This document shows positions 32,749 to 41,451 of a DNA stretch of 64,000 bases, in pieces. Source of the stretch: JAFKFH01 sp017307375. GTDB lineage: Bacteria > Pseudomonadota > Alphaproteobacteria > Ferrovibrionales > Ferrovibrionaceae. Under the pieces are notes generated by a model. The model worked only from the letters and a program-made list of their open reading frames with translations, searched no databases and was not told the DNA's origin. Every line of letters starts with the position of its first letter. The stretch's first letter is position 1. The stretch is from NCBI GenBank assembly GCA_965229335.1, contig OZ245874.1, forward strand, positions 4,402,001-4,466,000. Direction: 5' to 3'. A program made the position numbers and the translations under genes.

Positions 32749-34244
32749 CGTCCTGCGTCATCGCCGCCGATCTTGGCGCCGGCTCGCTGCGCGTCGCCGC
32801 CATCACCGCCGAGGGCCGGGAACTCGGCCTGGCCGCCGTGCCGCTTGCGGCCGCGGAACCCTTCCCCGGCTGGGCCGAGCTGGACCCCGAACTGTGGTGG
32901 CTCGGCCTCGCCGAGGCGACGGCCAAGGTGCTGGCCCGCCTGCCCAAGGGGGTGAAACCCGCCGCGCTCTGCCTGTCCGGCCTGACCCGCTCGCAGGTCT
33001 TGCTCGATCACGCCGGCAAGGTGCTGCGGCCGGCCATCCTGTTCCGCGACCGCCGCGCCGCCGACGATGCGGCGGCGGTCGCCTCGCATTTTGCGGGCAC
33101 GAATCCGGCCGATGCGATCACCGCCTTCCACCCGCTGGCCCGGCTGTCCTGGGTCGCGCGTTGCGAGCCCGAGGTGTTCGAGCGTCTCGCCCTCGTGCTG
33201 GAACCGAAGGATTTCCTGGCCTGGCGGCTGACCAGCCGCGCCTGCGCCGATGCGGTCACCTACTCGCGCTTCGACGCGCTGGAGCCGATCGGCGGGCCGC
33301 TGCCCGGCTGGCTCGATCGCTGCCGTGGCTTTCTCGATCTGCCGCGGCCGCTGCCGTGGGAGCAGATCGGGCTGATCACCGCCGCGGCCGCGCCGTTCGA
33401 CCGGCTGGCCGGCCTCCCCGTCTTTGCCGGCGCGATGGATACCTGGGCGGCGGCGACCGGTTCGGGCGCCCTGTCGCCCGGCCAGGCCTATGACGTGGCC
33501 GGCACCTCGGAAGTCGTCGGGCTGCTGTCCCGCGCGCGGGCCGCGACCCCGGGGCTGCTGGCGATGCGCTGGGGCGACGACCTCTACCAGCTGGGTGGCC
33601 CCACCCAGGCCGGCGCCGATTGCGCGCTGTGGGCGCATCAGTCGTTCCGCTGCGCCGGACGGCTCGATGCGGCGGTGGAACGCGCCGGGCGCATTCCCCC
33701 GTCCGACGACCTGCCGCTGTTCCTGCCCTATCTGGCCGGCGAGCGCACGCCGGTCTGGCGCTCGGACGTGCGCGGCGCCTTCTTCGGGCTCGGCCGTGCG
33801 CTGGGGCCCGACGAATTCCTGTGGTCGGTGCTGGAAGGCGTCGCCCATGCCGTGCGCGACATTCTCGACATGGCCGCGACCGGCTGCGGCAGCCGGGTGG
33901 CAGAGCTGCGCGTCTCGGGCGGCGGCGCCCGGTCGGACGCCTGGTGCCAGCTCAAGGCCGATGTCTCCGGCGTGCCGGTGGTCCGCGCCGCGCATGAGGA
34001 GACCGGGCTGATCGGCGCCGCGATGGCCGCGACGGTGGGCCTGGGCATCCACGCCGATCTTGCCGCCGCCGCCGCCGCGATGTGCCCGGTGGATGCGGTT
34101 TTCGAGCCGCAGGCACCGCTGAAGCCGTTCTACGACCGCCGTGCCGCGCTCTACCAGCGCGTCAAGGCAACCGCCCTCGATCTGGCCGGCCCCGCGTCGG
34201 CGCCGGCCCAGACCCAACCCAAGCGACAAGGGAACGCGTCATGA
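32745..34244 (+). CDS. FGGY-family carbohydrate kinase
   Basis: Phosphorylates an imported sugar or polyol with ATP. It has 499 residues in two actin-like domains. The N-terminal phosphate-1 motif is ADLGAGSLRVA, and the C-terminal domain has DVAGTSEVVG and RVSGGGARSDAWCQLKADVSG, typical of the family. It is closest in layout to xylulo-, ribulo- and erythritol-type kinases, but the substrate cannot be assigned. It overlaps the GntR gene and the btpA-like gene by four bases each. Confidence 0.9.
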   Translation: MTSCVIAADLGAGSLRVAAITAEGRELGLAAVPLAAAEPFPGWAELDPELWWLGLAEATAKVLARLPKGVKPAALCLSGLTRSQVLLDHAGKVLRPAILFRDRRAADDAAAVASHFAGTNPADAITAFHPLARLSWVARCEPEVFERLALVLEPKDFLAWRLTSRACADAVTYSRFDALEPIGGPLPGWLDRCRGFLDLPRPLPWEQIGLITAAAAPFDRLAGLPVFAGAMDTWAAATGSGALSPGQAYDVAGTSEVVGLLSRARAATPGLLAMRWGDDLYQLGGPTQAGADCALWAHQSFRCAGRLDAAVERAGRIPPSDDLPLFLPYLAGERTPVWRSDVRGAFFGLGRALGPDEFLWSVLEGVAHAVRDILDMAATGCGSRVAELRVSGGGARSDAWCQLKADVSGVPVVRAAHEETGLIGAAMAATVGLGIHADLAAAAAAMCPVDAVFEPQAPLKPFYDRRAALYQRVKATALDLAGPASAPAQTQPKRQGNAS

Positions 34245-35047
34245 AGGACCTTTTCGTCCGCGACTTCTCCAGGGAAAAATTCCTGATCGGCATGGTTCAT
34301 ACCCTGGCCCTGCCGGGTGCCCCGCTCTACGATCGCACCGGCGGCATGAAGGCGATCATCAAGCAGGCACGAGCCGAGGCGCGGATCCTGGCCGATACCG
34401 GCTTCCACAGCCTGCTCTACTGCAACGAATCCGACATGCCCTACCAGACGCGCATGCCGGCCGAGACCATCGCGGCGATGACCGAGGTGGTGGCGGAAAC
34501 CCAGAGCACGGTCGACCTGCCGCACGGCATCAACATGCTGCTCGACCCGCAGGCCTCGATCGCCATCGCGCACGCCACCGGCGGCAGGTTCATCCGCTGC
34601 TTCCTGACCGGCGCCTATGTCGGCGACATCGGCTTCTACGCGCCCGACGGCGCCGAGGCGCTGCGCCAGCGCGAACGGCTCGGCGCCACCGACATCCGCA
34701 TCATCTGCAACGTCACCGCCGGCTTCTCGGTCAGCCTTGACGGCCGCACGGTGCCGGAACGCGCCGCCGGCGCCGTGTTCTGCGGCCTGGCCGACGCGGT
34801 CTGCGTCTCCGGACCGGCGGCGGGCCGCGAGGCCGATGTCAGCCTGGTGGCCGAGGTCGCGGCCAAGGTGCCCGACGTGCCGGTCGTGGTCGGTACCGGC
34901 GTGTCGGCCGAGAACATCGCCCGGCTGGCCGCGGTCGCCGACGGCTTCATCGTCGGCACCTCGATCAAGCTGGACGGCAAGACCCTGAACCCGGTCGATC
35001 CGCGCCGCGCCGAAAGCTTCATCGCCGCCGCGGCCAAGGCCGCCTGA
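34241..35047 (+). CDS. BtpA/SgcQ-family TIM-barrel protein
   Basis: It has 268 residues, MKDLFVRDFSREKFLIGMVHTLALPGAPLY at the start. The family markers GMVHTLALPG, the ESDMPYQ loop and the C-terminal PVVVGTGVSAENIA and GFIVGTSIK phosphate-binding-like loops are visible. BtpA homologues were first linked to photosystem I in cyanobacteria, but in heterotrophs they sit in sugar operons such as E. coli sgc. Here its place between a kinase and an SDR suggests a role in the pathway (aldolase- or epimerase-like), by inference. Starts in an ATGA overlap. Confidence 0.85.
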   Translation: MKDLFVRDFSREKFLIGMVHTLALPGAPLYDRTGGMKAIIKQARAEARILADTGFHSLLYCNESDMPYQTRMPAETIAAMTEVVAETQSTVDLPHGINMLLDPQASIAIAHATGGRFIRCFLTGAYVGDIGFYAPDGAEALRQRERLGATDIRIICNVTAGFSVSLDGRTVPERAAGAVFCGLADAVCVSGPAAGREADVSLVAEVAAKVPDVPVVVGTGVSAENIARLAAVADGFIVGTSIKLDGKTLNPVDPRRAESFIAAAAKAA

Positions 35048-35049
35048 CC

Positions 35050-35826
35050 ATGCTGGCCCTGGTCACCGGCGCCAATTCCGGTATCGGCCATGCCATCGCC
35101 ACGCGGCTGGCGCGGGCGGGCTGGAACCTGCTGCTGACCGGGCTGGAGCCCGCGGTCGAGGCGGTGCCGGCAGCGATGCAGGCTGCCGGCGCCCCGCAGG
35201 CCCGGGCCGTCGCCGGCGACCTGACCGACAAGGCGTTCATCGCCCGGCTGGCCGACCTGGTGTCGGCCGGCGGGCAGCCGCTGACCCTGCTGGTCAACTG
35301 TGCCGGCGCCTCGCGCGCCTGCTCGTTCCTCGAGCAGGACGATGCCGACTGGCAGCGCCTGATCGACATCAACCTGACCTCGGCCTTCCGCCTGACCCAG
35401 GCGGTGGCGCCGGGCATGATCGCCCATGGCCAGGGCGGGGCGATCGTCAACATCGCCTCGATCGCCTATGTCTCGGGCGGCGCCAACCCGGCCTATGGCG
35501 CGGCCAAGGCCGGTCTGGTCGCGCTGACCTACAACCTGGCCCAGGAACTGGGGCCGCACGGGATCCGGGTCAACGCCGTGGCCCCCGGGGTGATCGCGAC
35601 CGAGATGGTGCGCAACGCCTTCCCGGGCGAGCGCTTCACCCGGCTGCACAACGCGGTCGCCGGCCGGACGCCGCTGCGCCGCCTCGGCAGCCCCGAGGAT
35701 GTCGCCGGCGTCGTCGAATTCCTGTCCGGCCAAGCTTCGGCGTTCGTGACCGGCGCGGTCATCCCGGTCACCGGCGGCCTCGAACTCTTGCCGACGCTGG
35801 GCCGTTTCCTGGGGCCCGAGGCATGA
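35050..35826 (+). CDS. short-chain dehydrogenase/reductase
   Basis: It has 258 residues in a Rossmann fold. The cofactor motif is TGANSGIG, the NAG-type motif is NCAGA (LVNCAGAS), and the catalytic set is the Ser in NIASIAYVS and YGAAK. C-terminal GAVIPVTGGLELLP is typical. It presumably oxidises or reduces the sugar or polyol handled by this operon. It starts two bases after the previous stop, and its own stop overlaps the permease start. Confidence 0.92.
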   Translation: MLALVTGANSGIGHAIATRLARAGWNLLLTGLEPAVEAVPAAMQAAGAPQARAVAGDLTDKAFIARLADLVSAGGQPLTLLVNCAGASRACSFLEQDDADWQRLIDINLTSAFRLTQAVAPGMIAHGQGGAIVNIASIAYVSGGANPAYGAAKAGLVALTYNLAQELGPHGIRVNAVAPGVIATEMVRNAFPGERFTRLHNAVAGRTPLRRLGSPEDVAGVVEFLSGQASAFVTGAVIPVTGGLELLPTLGRFLGPEA

Positions 35827-36770
35827 CGCGCCAGGATGCCATCGCCCGCTTCGGCACCCTGGCCGGCGGCATCGCCGTGTTCGTCGGCTTCTCGATCGCG
35901 TCGGAAAACTTCCTGACGCTGGCCAACCAGCTGACCATCCTGCGCCAGGTCTCGTTCCTGCTGATCCTCGCGCTCGGCTTCACCTTCGCGCTGATCACGT
36001 CGGAACTGGACCTGTCGTTTGCCAATGTGGCGAGCCTCTGCGGCGTCATCACCGGTGGGCTGATCCATTTCGGGTATAACCCGATACTGGCCATCGCCGC
36101 CGGGCTTGCAGCCGGCGTCGCGTTCGGGGCGCTGAACGGCATTCTTGTCACCCGGGTCAAGATTCCCTCGCTGATCACCACGCTGGCGACCGCGTCGGTC
36201 GCCCGCGGACTCGCCTTCATGGCGACCGACGGCGTCGCCTGGGTCGGCCGCTGGGACCAGAGCTTCGTCTGGCTCGGCCGCGGCCGGCTGCTCGGCCTGC
36301 CCGTGCTGGTGATCTGGTCGGCAATCCTCGCCGTCATCGCGTGGTTCGTCGTGGCCCAGACCCGCTTCGGCGTCTGGCTGACCGCGACCGGCGAGGCCGA
36401 CGAAGCCGCGCGGCTTGCCGGCATTCCGATCCGGCGCATGAAGCTCTGGGGCCTGACGCTATCGGGCCTGTTCGCCGGCATCAGCGCGATTCTGCTGACC
36501 GCGTCGCTGTCCTCGGCTGGGCCGACCGCGGCGGGCGATTTCCTGATGTCGGGCATCGCGGCGGTGCTGCTCGGCATGACCATGTTCACGCCGGGCAAGC
36601 CCAACATGCCCGGCACCCTCGTGGGGGCATTGGTCATCGGCGTGCTGTCGAACGGCCTCGTGCTGATCGGCGCGCCCTACTACGTGCAGGACATCGCGCT
36701 CGGCATCATCATCCTCGGCTCGGTGGCGATTTCCGCCTCGACGCTGGGCAAGGCGGCTTTCGGTATCTAG
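35823..36770 (+). CDS. sugar ABC transporter permease (RbsC family)
   Basis: Inner-membrane permease. It has 315 residues with about nine to ten helices. Family stretches include LILALGFTFALITSELDLSF, GALNGILVTRVKIPSLITTLATAS and the coupling-loop region GEADEAARLAGIPIRRMKLWGLTLSG. This is the homodimeric RbsC/AraH type, partnered by the binding protein and ATPase downstream. It overlaps the SDR gene in an ATGA. Confidence 0.93.
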   Translation: MTRQDAIARFGTLAGGIAVFVGFSIASENFLTLANQLTILRQVSFLLILALGFTFALITSELDLSFANVASLCGVITGGLIHFGYNPILAIAAGLAAGVAFGALNGILVTRVKIPSLITTLATASVARGLAFMATDGVAWVGRWDQSFVWLGRGRLLGLPVLVIWSAILAVIAWFVVAQTRFGVWLTATGEADEAARLAGIPIRRMKLWGLTLSGLFAGISAILLTASLSSAGPTAAGDFLMSGIAAVLLGMTMFTPGKPNMPGTLVGALVIGVLSNGLVLIGAPYYVQDIALGIIILGSVAISASTLGKAAFGI

Positions 36771-36797
36771 ACCTACAGAAACGGGAGGGTTTCAGTC

Positions 36798-37751
36798 ATG
36801 TTCGGGTTCAAGCATCTCGCAATGGCAGGTGTCGCGGTCGCGGCCCTGCTCGGTTCCGCCGGGGCGGCGCAGGCCTTCGACCTCGGCATCATCGCCTTCC
36901 AGATGTCGTCGGAAACCCATGCCCGCGTCGCCAACGCCGCCCAGGCGGCGGCGAAGGAAAAGGGCTGGAAGGTCACGCTGCTCAACTCGGCCGGCGCCAT
37001 GCCCGACCATGCCGCCCAGATCGAGAACCTGACCCAGGCCAAGGTCGACGCGCTGATCATCGCGATGGGCAAGCCGATCGAGGCCGATGCCCAGATCAAG
37101 GCGGCCAAGGATGCCAAGATCCCGGTGGTCACGGTGATGAGCGGGTCGAGCCCGCATGCCCTGTTCGACATCCAGGTGAACGAATACCAGGTCGGCGCCC
37201 AGTCGGCGCTCTACCTGCTCGGGCAGCTGCGCTACCAGGGCAACATCCTCGAGCAGCGCTTCGACGGCAATGTCGGCACCCGCATCCGCGCGCGCGTGCT
37301 CGATGCGGTGCTGGCCGAGAACACCGCCGTCAAGGTGCTGGGCACCCATTCGATGGCCCGCACGGCCAGCTGGCGCGAGGATGTGAAGTCGGGCATGGAA
37401 GCCCTGCTGCTGAAGAACCAGGGCAAGGTCGACGGCATCTGGGCATCGTTCGATGGCCAAGCCTACATCATCGACGACATCCTGACCCGTTCGGGCGCCA
37501 CCAAGGGCAAGCCGGTGCTGGTCTCGATCGACGGTGGCGACGAGACCTATCGCCGCATCGCCGATCCCAGTTCGACGCTGATGGCGACCGTGGCCATCCC
37601 GTTCGAGGAAATGGGCAAGAAGGCGGTCGATGCCGTCGATCAGGTCGTCGTCAAGAAGCAGCCGCTGGACAGCATCGTCCAGGGGCCGTACCTGATGATG
37701 GACGCGGTGCTGGTCGACAAGACCAACGTCGACAAGTTCCTCAAGAAATGA
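36798..37751 (+). CDS. sugar ABC transporter periplasmic substrate-binding protein (RbsB type)
   Basis: It has 317 residues, with a signal peptide (about 1-26, ending GAAQA). The mature part is a type I periplasmic binding fold: LGIIAFQMSSETHARVANAAQ, then PDHAAQIENLTQAKVDALII, and GKPVLVSIDGGDETYRRI. The specificity residues do not identify the sugar. GGGAGG lies before the ATG. Its stop overlaps the ATPase start in an ATGA. Confidence 0.92.
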   Translation: MFGFKHLAMAGVAVAALLGSAGAAQAFDLGIIAFQMSSETHARVANAAQAAAKEKGWKVTLLNSAGAMPDHAAQIENLTQAKVDALIIAMGKPIEADAQIKAAKDAKIPVVTVMSGSSPHALFDIQVNEYQVGAQSALYLLGQLRYQGNILEQRFDGNVGTRIRARVLDAVLAENTAVKVLGTHSMARTASWREDVKSGMEALLLKNQGKVDGIWASFDGQAYIIDDILTRSGATKGKPVLVSIDGGDETYRRIADPSSTLMATVAIPFEEMGKKAVDAVDQVVVKKQPLDSIVQGPYLMMDAVLVDKTNVDKFLKK

Positions 37752-38497
37752 GCGGCGAGCCGATCCTCGAACTCCGCGGATTGGCCAAGCGCTATGGCGC
37801 GGTCGACGCCCTCAGGGGCGTCGACCTGACCGTGGCCCGGGGCGAGACGCTGGCGATCTGCGGCGACAACGGCGCCGGCAAGTCGACACTGATCCGCATC
37901 ATCTCCGGCGCGCAGCCGCCGTCGGCGGGTGAGATCCGGCTGAAGGGCCGCACGGTCCACTTCGCCTCGCCGGCCGACGCGCTGCAACAGGGCGTCGCCA
38001 CGATCTACCAGGACCTGGCGCTCGCCCCTCGCATGGCGATCTACCAGAATGTCTTCATGGGTTCGGAACTGCTGCGCCGCAGCCCGGTACCTGGCCTGAA
38101 GCTGCTCGACAAGCCGGCCATGCGCCAGGCGGCAAAGGGCTATCTCGGCCGGCTGAAGATCCGCCTCGAGGATATGGACATCGCGGTCAACACGCTGTCG
38201 GGCGGCCAGCGCCAGGCGGTCGCGATCGCCCGGGCATTGCGCTGGCAGGCCGACATCGTGATCATGGACGAGCCGACCGCCGCGCTGGGCGTCAAGGAAA
38301 CCCGGCAGGTGCTCGACCTGATCCACGAGATCAAGGGCCAGGGCATCACGGTCCTGCTGATCAGCCACAACATGCGCGACGTGGTCGAGGTCGCCGACCG
38401 CGCCGCGATCATGAAGGGTGGCACCAAGGTCGCCGACCTCGCCGTGCCCGGCATGACGCCGGAGGGCCTTGCGGCACTGATCATGGGGGATGGCTAG
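37748..38497 (+). CDS. sugar ABC transporter ATPase, single-domain (FrcA-like)
   Basis: It has 249 residues. Walker A is GDNGAGKST (39-47), the signature is LSGGQRQ, Walker B is IVIMDEPTAALG, and the switch His is LLISHNM. RbsA-type ATPases usually contain two tandem domains of about 500 residues in all. Here there is a single domain, as in the fructose transporter protein FrcA, so the functional form is presumably a dimer. It is the last gene of the sugar operon. Confidence 0.92.
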   Translation: MSGEPILELRGLAKRYGAVDALRGVDLTVARGETLAICGDNGAGKSTLIRIISGAQPPSAGEIRLKGRTVHFASPADALQQGVATIYQDLALAPRMAIYQNVFMGSELLRRSPVPGLKLLDKPAMRQAAKGYLGRLKIRLEDMDIAVNTLSGGQRQAVAIARALRWQADIVIMDEPTAALGVKETRQVLDLIHEIKGQGITVLLISHNMRDVVEVADRAAIMKGGTKVADLAVPGMTPEGLAALIMGDG

Positions 38498-38561
38498 GGC
38501 GCGGGGAACCGACCGGCAGGCGTGCGGGTTGCTTCGGACATCCCACCGCCGGAGAGTACCG

Positions 38562-38873
38562 ATGAACCGAGGCCTGCAAGCCGCCCTGCTCCGCTCGGCC
38601 ACCAAGGCCGCTTCGGCAGGCCTGGACACCGCGACGACACTCGCCTTCCGCTGGCCTATCCTGCTGGCCGCCGGATCAGAGCGGGAATGGCAGGCGGCCT
38701 GGACTGAAAAGATCATTGCCACCCAGGCCGGCCTGTTCGACGCGGCCCTTGCCTGGCAGAAGATGCTGTGGGGCGCCGGCATCACCCCGGCGGGCATGAT
38801 GCGCGTCGCGGAGGCGATGATGGCGCCGGCCTACGCCCGTGTCCGCGCCAATGCCCGGCGGTTGAGCCGCTAA
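38562..38873 (+). CDS. small helical protein, phasin-like
   Basis: Unnamed protein of 103 residues. It is alpha-helical and amphipathic, with few charges in the middle and a basic C-terminus (ANARRLSR). The pattern AWTEKIIATQAGLFDAALAWQKM recalls phasin-family proteins of polyhydroxyalkanoate granules, but the resemblance is weak. GGAGAG precedes the ATG at 38562. An upstream ATG at 38490 in frame overlaps the ABC ATPase gene and is less likely. Confidence 0.6.
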   Translation: MNRGLQAALLRSATKAASAGLDTATTLAFRWPILLAAGSEREWQAAWTEKIIATQAGLFDAALAWQKMLWGAGITPAGMMRVAEAMMAPAYARVRANARRLSR

Positions 38874-38931
38874 GCCGGTTTCTTCCCGGCCGGTCCCGGC
38901 TATCATGCCTCCCGCAACAAGGGAGGAACGC

Positions 38932-39993
38932 ATGCTGCGTCGCTATCGCGTCACCGAATTCGGCGCCCCGCTGACCGAAGAGGTCGTCGACCTGCCGGTG
39001 CCGAAGGGACGCGAGTTACTGCTGGCCATCGATGCCTGCGGCGTCTGCCATTCCGACCTGCATCTGTGGGACGGCTACTGGGACCTCGGCCAGGGCAAGC
39101 GGCTGCCCTTCGGTACCGGCCGCGGCATCCCGCCGATCACGCTGGGTCACGAGATCGTCGGGCGGGTGGCGGCAGTAGGCCCGGACGTGCCGGCGGCCGA
39201 GGCGGCGATCGGCGATCGGCGGGTGGTCTTTCCCTGGCTGGGCTGCGGCAGCTGCGCGCTGTGCCGGACCGGTTTCGAGCATATCTGCCAGGGTGCCGCA
39301 CGCGCGATCGGCGTGTTCGCCGATGGCGGCTATGCCAGCCACGTGCTGGTCGAGGACGTGCGGGCACTGGTCGATCCCGGCCCGATTCCCGACCACCTCG
39401 CCGCGACCTATGCCTGTTCGGGCCTCACCGCCTATGCCGCGCTGGTCCGTCTCGGCCGGCTCGACGACGATCAGCCGCTGCTGATCGTCGGTGCCGGCGG
39501 CGTCGGCCTGAACGCGATCCGGCTGGCCAGGCTGGTGACCGGCCAGGCGCCGATCGTGGCGGAGACCAATCCCGAACGGCGCGAGGCGGCCTTGGCGGCC
39601 GGCGCCCGCCAGGCGATCGATCCCGCGGCCGACGGGGCCGCCCGCGCGCTGGTGAAAGCCACCGGCGGCATCAGCGCGGCGATCGATTTCGTCGGCGCCT
39701 CGGCCTCGGCCGATTTCGCGCAGGGCGTGCTGCGCAAGGGCGGCCATCTGGTCGTGGTCGGCCTCTACGGCGGCGCGCTCACCCTGTCGCTGCCGCTGAT
39801 GGTCATGAAGGCGATCCGCGTCGAGGGCTCCTATGTCGGCAGCCTCGCCGAGTTGCGGGCCTTGTTCGCGCTGGCGGCCGAGGCGGCATTGCCGCCGCTG
39901 CCGGTGACCACCCGGCCGCTCGCCGAGGCGTCGTCCGCCCTGGCCGACCTCAAGGCCGGCCATGTCGTCGGCCGGCAGATGCTGGTGCCGTGA
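38932..39993 (+). CDS. zinc-dependent alcohol dehydrogenase
   Basis: Medium-chain dehydrogenase/reductase of 353 residues. The catalytic zinc region is CGVCHSDLHLW with GHEIVG following. The structural-zinc lobe has four cysteines in GCGSCALCRTGFEHIC. The NAD-binding loop is VGAGGVGLNAI, with GLYGG later. The substrate is a primary or secondary alcohol, not defined by sequence. AAGGGAGG precedes the ATG at 38932. An in-frame ATG at 38905 lacks a site. Confidence 0.9.
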   Translation: MLRRYRVTEFGAPLTEEVVDLPVPKGRELLLAIDACGVCHSDLHLWDGYWDLGQGKRLPFGTGRGIPPITLGHEIVGRVAAVGPDVPAAEAAIGDRRVVFPWLGCGSCALCRTGFEHICQGAARAIGVFADGGYASHVLVEDVRALVDPGPIPDHLAATYACSGLTAYAALVRLGRLDDDQPLLIVGAGGVGLNAIRLARLVTGQAPIVAETNPERREAALAAGARQAIDPAADGAARALVKATGGISAAIDFVGASASADFAQGVLRKGGHLVVVGLYGGALTLSLPLMVMKAIRVEGSYVGSLAELRALFALAAEAALPPLPVTTRPLAEASSALADLKAGHVVGRQMLVP

Positions 39994-40036
39994 GCGCGCT
40001 TGCAGAAGTCACGGTGATCAGGCTTAAGTTGCGCCC

Positions 40037-40723
40037 ATGATGAGCTGGGGACGAGTGGGCCTGGCGGCGGTGCTGGCGCTGGCGGCAACCGACGCATTGG
40101 CGGACGACGCATTGGCGGACAACCGGGGGATTTTCCAGGTTGCGCAGGCCGGGCAGCAACAGCTGGCCATACCGGTTTCGCCGCCGCCCAGCGGGCAGAT
40201 GCTGCAGGTCCGCAACAGTGCTTGCGGCCGCATCACGCTGAGCTTCAACAACCCGAGCCTCTGCAAGCAGGGCACCTGCACCGTCCAGCTCGACCGCGCC
40301 GCCTTCGCCAACCTGCCGGTCGACCTGAGCTATGCCGAGCGCGACGTGCAGATTGCCGTCGCCGGCACGTGTGACGACGACCCGAATGCCCGCATCGCCG
40401 GCCAGTGCGGCGTGTCGCTCGCCCCCTTCTACGGTCAGCCCGCCCGCTCGGATTCGGTGCCGGGTGCTTCCGACTACCTGACGCCCGACGACGGCACCGG
40501 GGTGCTGAACCAGCAGGGGCCGCGCGGCTCGGGTACCGAAGGCGAGCCGGACCCGTCGCTGCAGATCATGAACCTGCCGCGCAACCGGATCGTAATCGGC
40601 AGCAATCCCGGGCTGGCACCCCAGGGCTTCGCCAGCGCCGTCAATGTCTCGATCGCTACCGGGGCCTGCGAACGCGACAGCCCGAACGGCCCCCGCCGCT
40701 GCAACGCCGCCTGCGGGCGCTGA
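40037..40723 (+). CDS. secreted protein of unknown function
   Basis: Not recognised. It has 228 residues with a signal peptide (MMSWGRVGLAAVLALAATDALA, with two possible cleavage points). The mature region has paired cysteines (ACGR, LCKQGTC, GTCDDD, GQCG, GACERD, RRCNAACGR). Residues 19-28 are a perfect duplication of DALAD, due to a 15-base tandem repeat. The middle is rich in Gly, Asp and Pro, and could be extended and exported. Confidence 0.6.
   Translation: MMSWGRVGLAAVLALAATDALADDALADNRGIFQVAQAGQQQLAIPVSPPPSGQMLQVRNSACGRITLSFNNPSLCKQGTCTVQLDRAAFANLPVDLSYAERDVQIAVAGTCDDDPNARIAGQCGVSLAPFYGQPARSDSVPGASDYLTPDDGTGVLNQQGPRGSGTEGEPDPSLQIMNLPRNRIVIGSNPGLAPQGFASAVNVSIATGACERDSPNGPRRCNAACGR
40091..40120 (+). 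repeat. 15-base perfect tandem repeat in the signal-peptide region
   Basis: Two identical copies of GACGCATTGGCGGAC (40091-40105 and 40106-40120). In frame they encode DALAD twice, duplicating the ALA-D signal-peptidase-like site. Confidence 0.9.
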
Positions 40724-40854
40724 ACGGCGAGACGACGAGCGGGCGAGCAGCAGCGCTCGCCCCGGCTGTATAGGTCACAAGAAGGTCGCAACTGGCCAGC
40801 CTGCCCAGTTTGTAGGATGATGCTCAAAGCAGAGGCAGTGCAGGAGGACACGCC

Positions 40855-41061
40855 ATGCGACCGAGCCTCGTTCAATGGGCCCTGATCGCACTGTTCGGCT
40901 TCAGCCTGGCGGCAATGCCGGTCGAACTTAGTTTCGTCGACGCGATCCAGGCCCTGGCCTTCGACCTGCCCGAACCGCTCCCGGTTCGCCAGCGCGGCCC
41001 CTACCCGCCCGTTCCCCTGGATCTCGAGCAGCTCGGCCTGCCCGGCGTCGTCACTCAGTGA
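40855..41061 (+). CDS. small membrane or exported protein of unknown function
   Basis: It has 68 residues. One hydrophobic helix (about 7-21, WALIALFGFSLAAMP) is followed by a Pro-rich, acidic tail. A good GGAGGA ribosome-binding site lies eight bases upstream of the ATG. No family is recognised. The last seven bases overlap the 3' end of the convergent emrE-like gene, so the pair is tightly arranged. Coding status is probable, not certain. Confidence 0.5.
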   Translation: MRPSLVQWALIALFGFSLAAMPVELSFVDAIQALAFDLPEPLPVRQRGPYPPVPLDLEQLGLPGVVTQ

Positions 41062-41387
41062 CCTGACGTCTTCGACAGCAGGTTGAGAACCAGCACGCCG
41101 GCGAGGATCAGGCCGATGCCGACCATGGCCGGGGCATCGAGCTTCTGGTCGAAGACGAAGTAGCCGATCACCGCCACCAGGACCACCCCAAGACCCGACC
41201 AGATCGCATAGGCGACGCCGACCGGAATCGTGCGCAGGCACAAGGCCAGAAAATAGAATGCGACGCCATAGCCGATCACCACAATTGCGCTGGGCACCAG
41301 TTTCGTGAACTGTTCGGACGCCTTGAGAGCCGAGGTGGCGACGACCTCGGCAATGATCGCGATGGCGAGGTAGAGGTATTGGGTCAT
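41055..41387 (-). CDS. emrE: small multidrug resistance (SMR) transporter, EmrE-like
   Basis: Four-helix inner-membrane proton/cation antiporter, active as an antiparallel dimer. It has 110 residues from MTQYLYLAIAIIAEVVATS. The essential membrane glutamate is E14. Also present are the SMR signatures PVGVAYAIWSGLGVVLV and AGVLVLNLLS. Similarity to EmrE is high throughout, which favours quaternary ammonium-type substrates over the guanidinium (Gdx) subgroup. This is by family. Confidence 0.88.
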   Translation of the reverse strand: MTQYLYLAIAIIAEVVATSALKASEQFTKLVPSAIVVIGYGVAFYFLALCLRTIPVGVAYAIWSGLGVVLVAVIGYFVFDQKLDAPAMVGIGLILAGVLVLNLLSKTSGH

Positions 41388-41451
41388 GTCGGCGCTCCGC
41401 ACGGTGACCGCCACTCTACCCGCCGCGCCGCCGATCTGCTATCGCTGCCCG

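Noticed and set aside
34241..35047. Photosystem I assembly role for the BtpA-family protein
   Set aside because: The neighbours are sugar-uptake and metabolism genes, and no photosynthesis gene is in the window.
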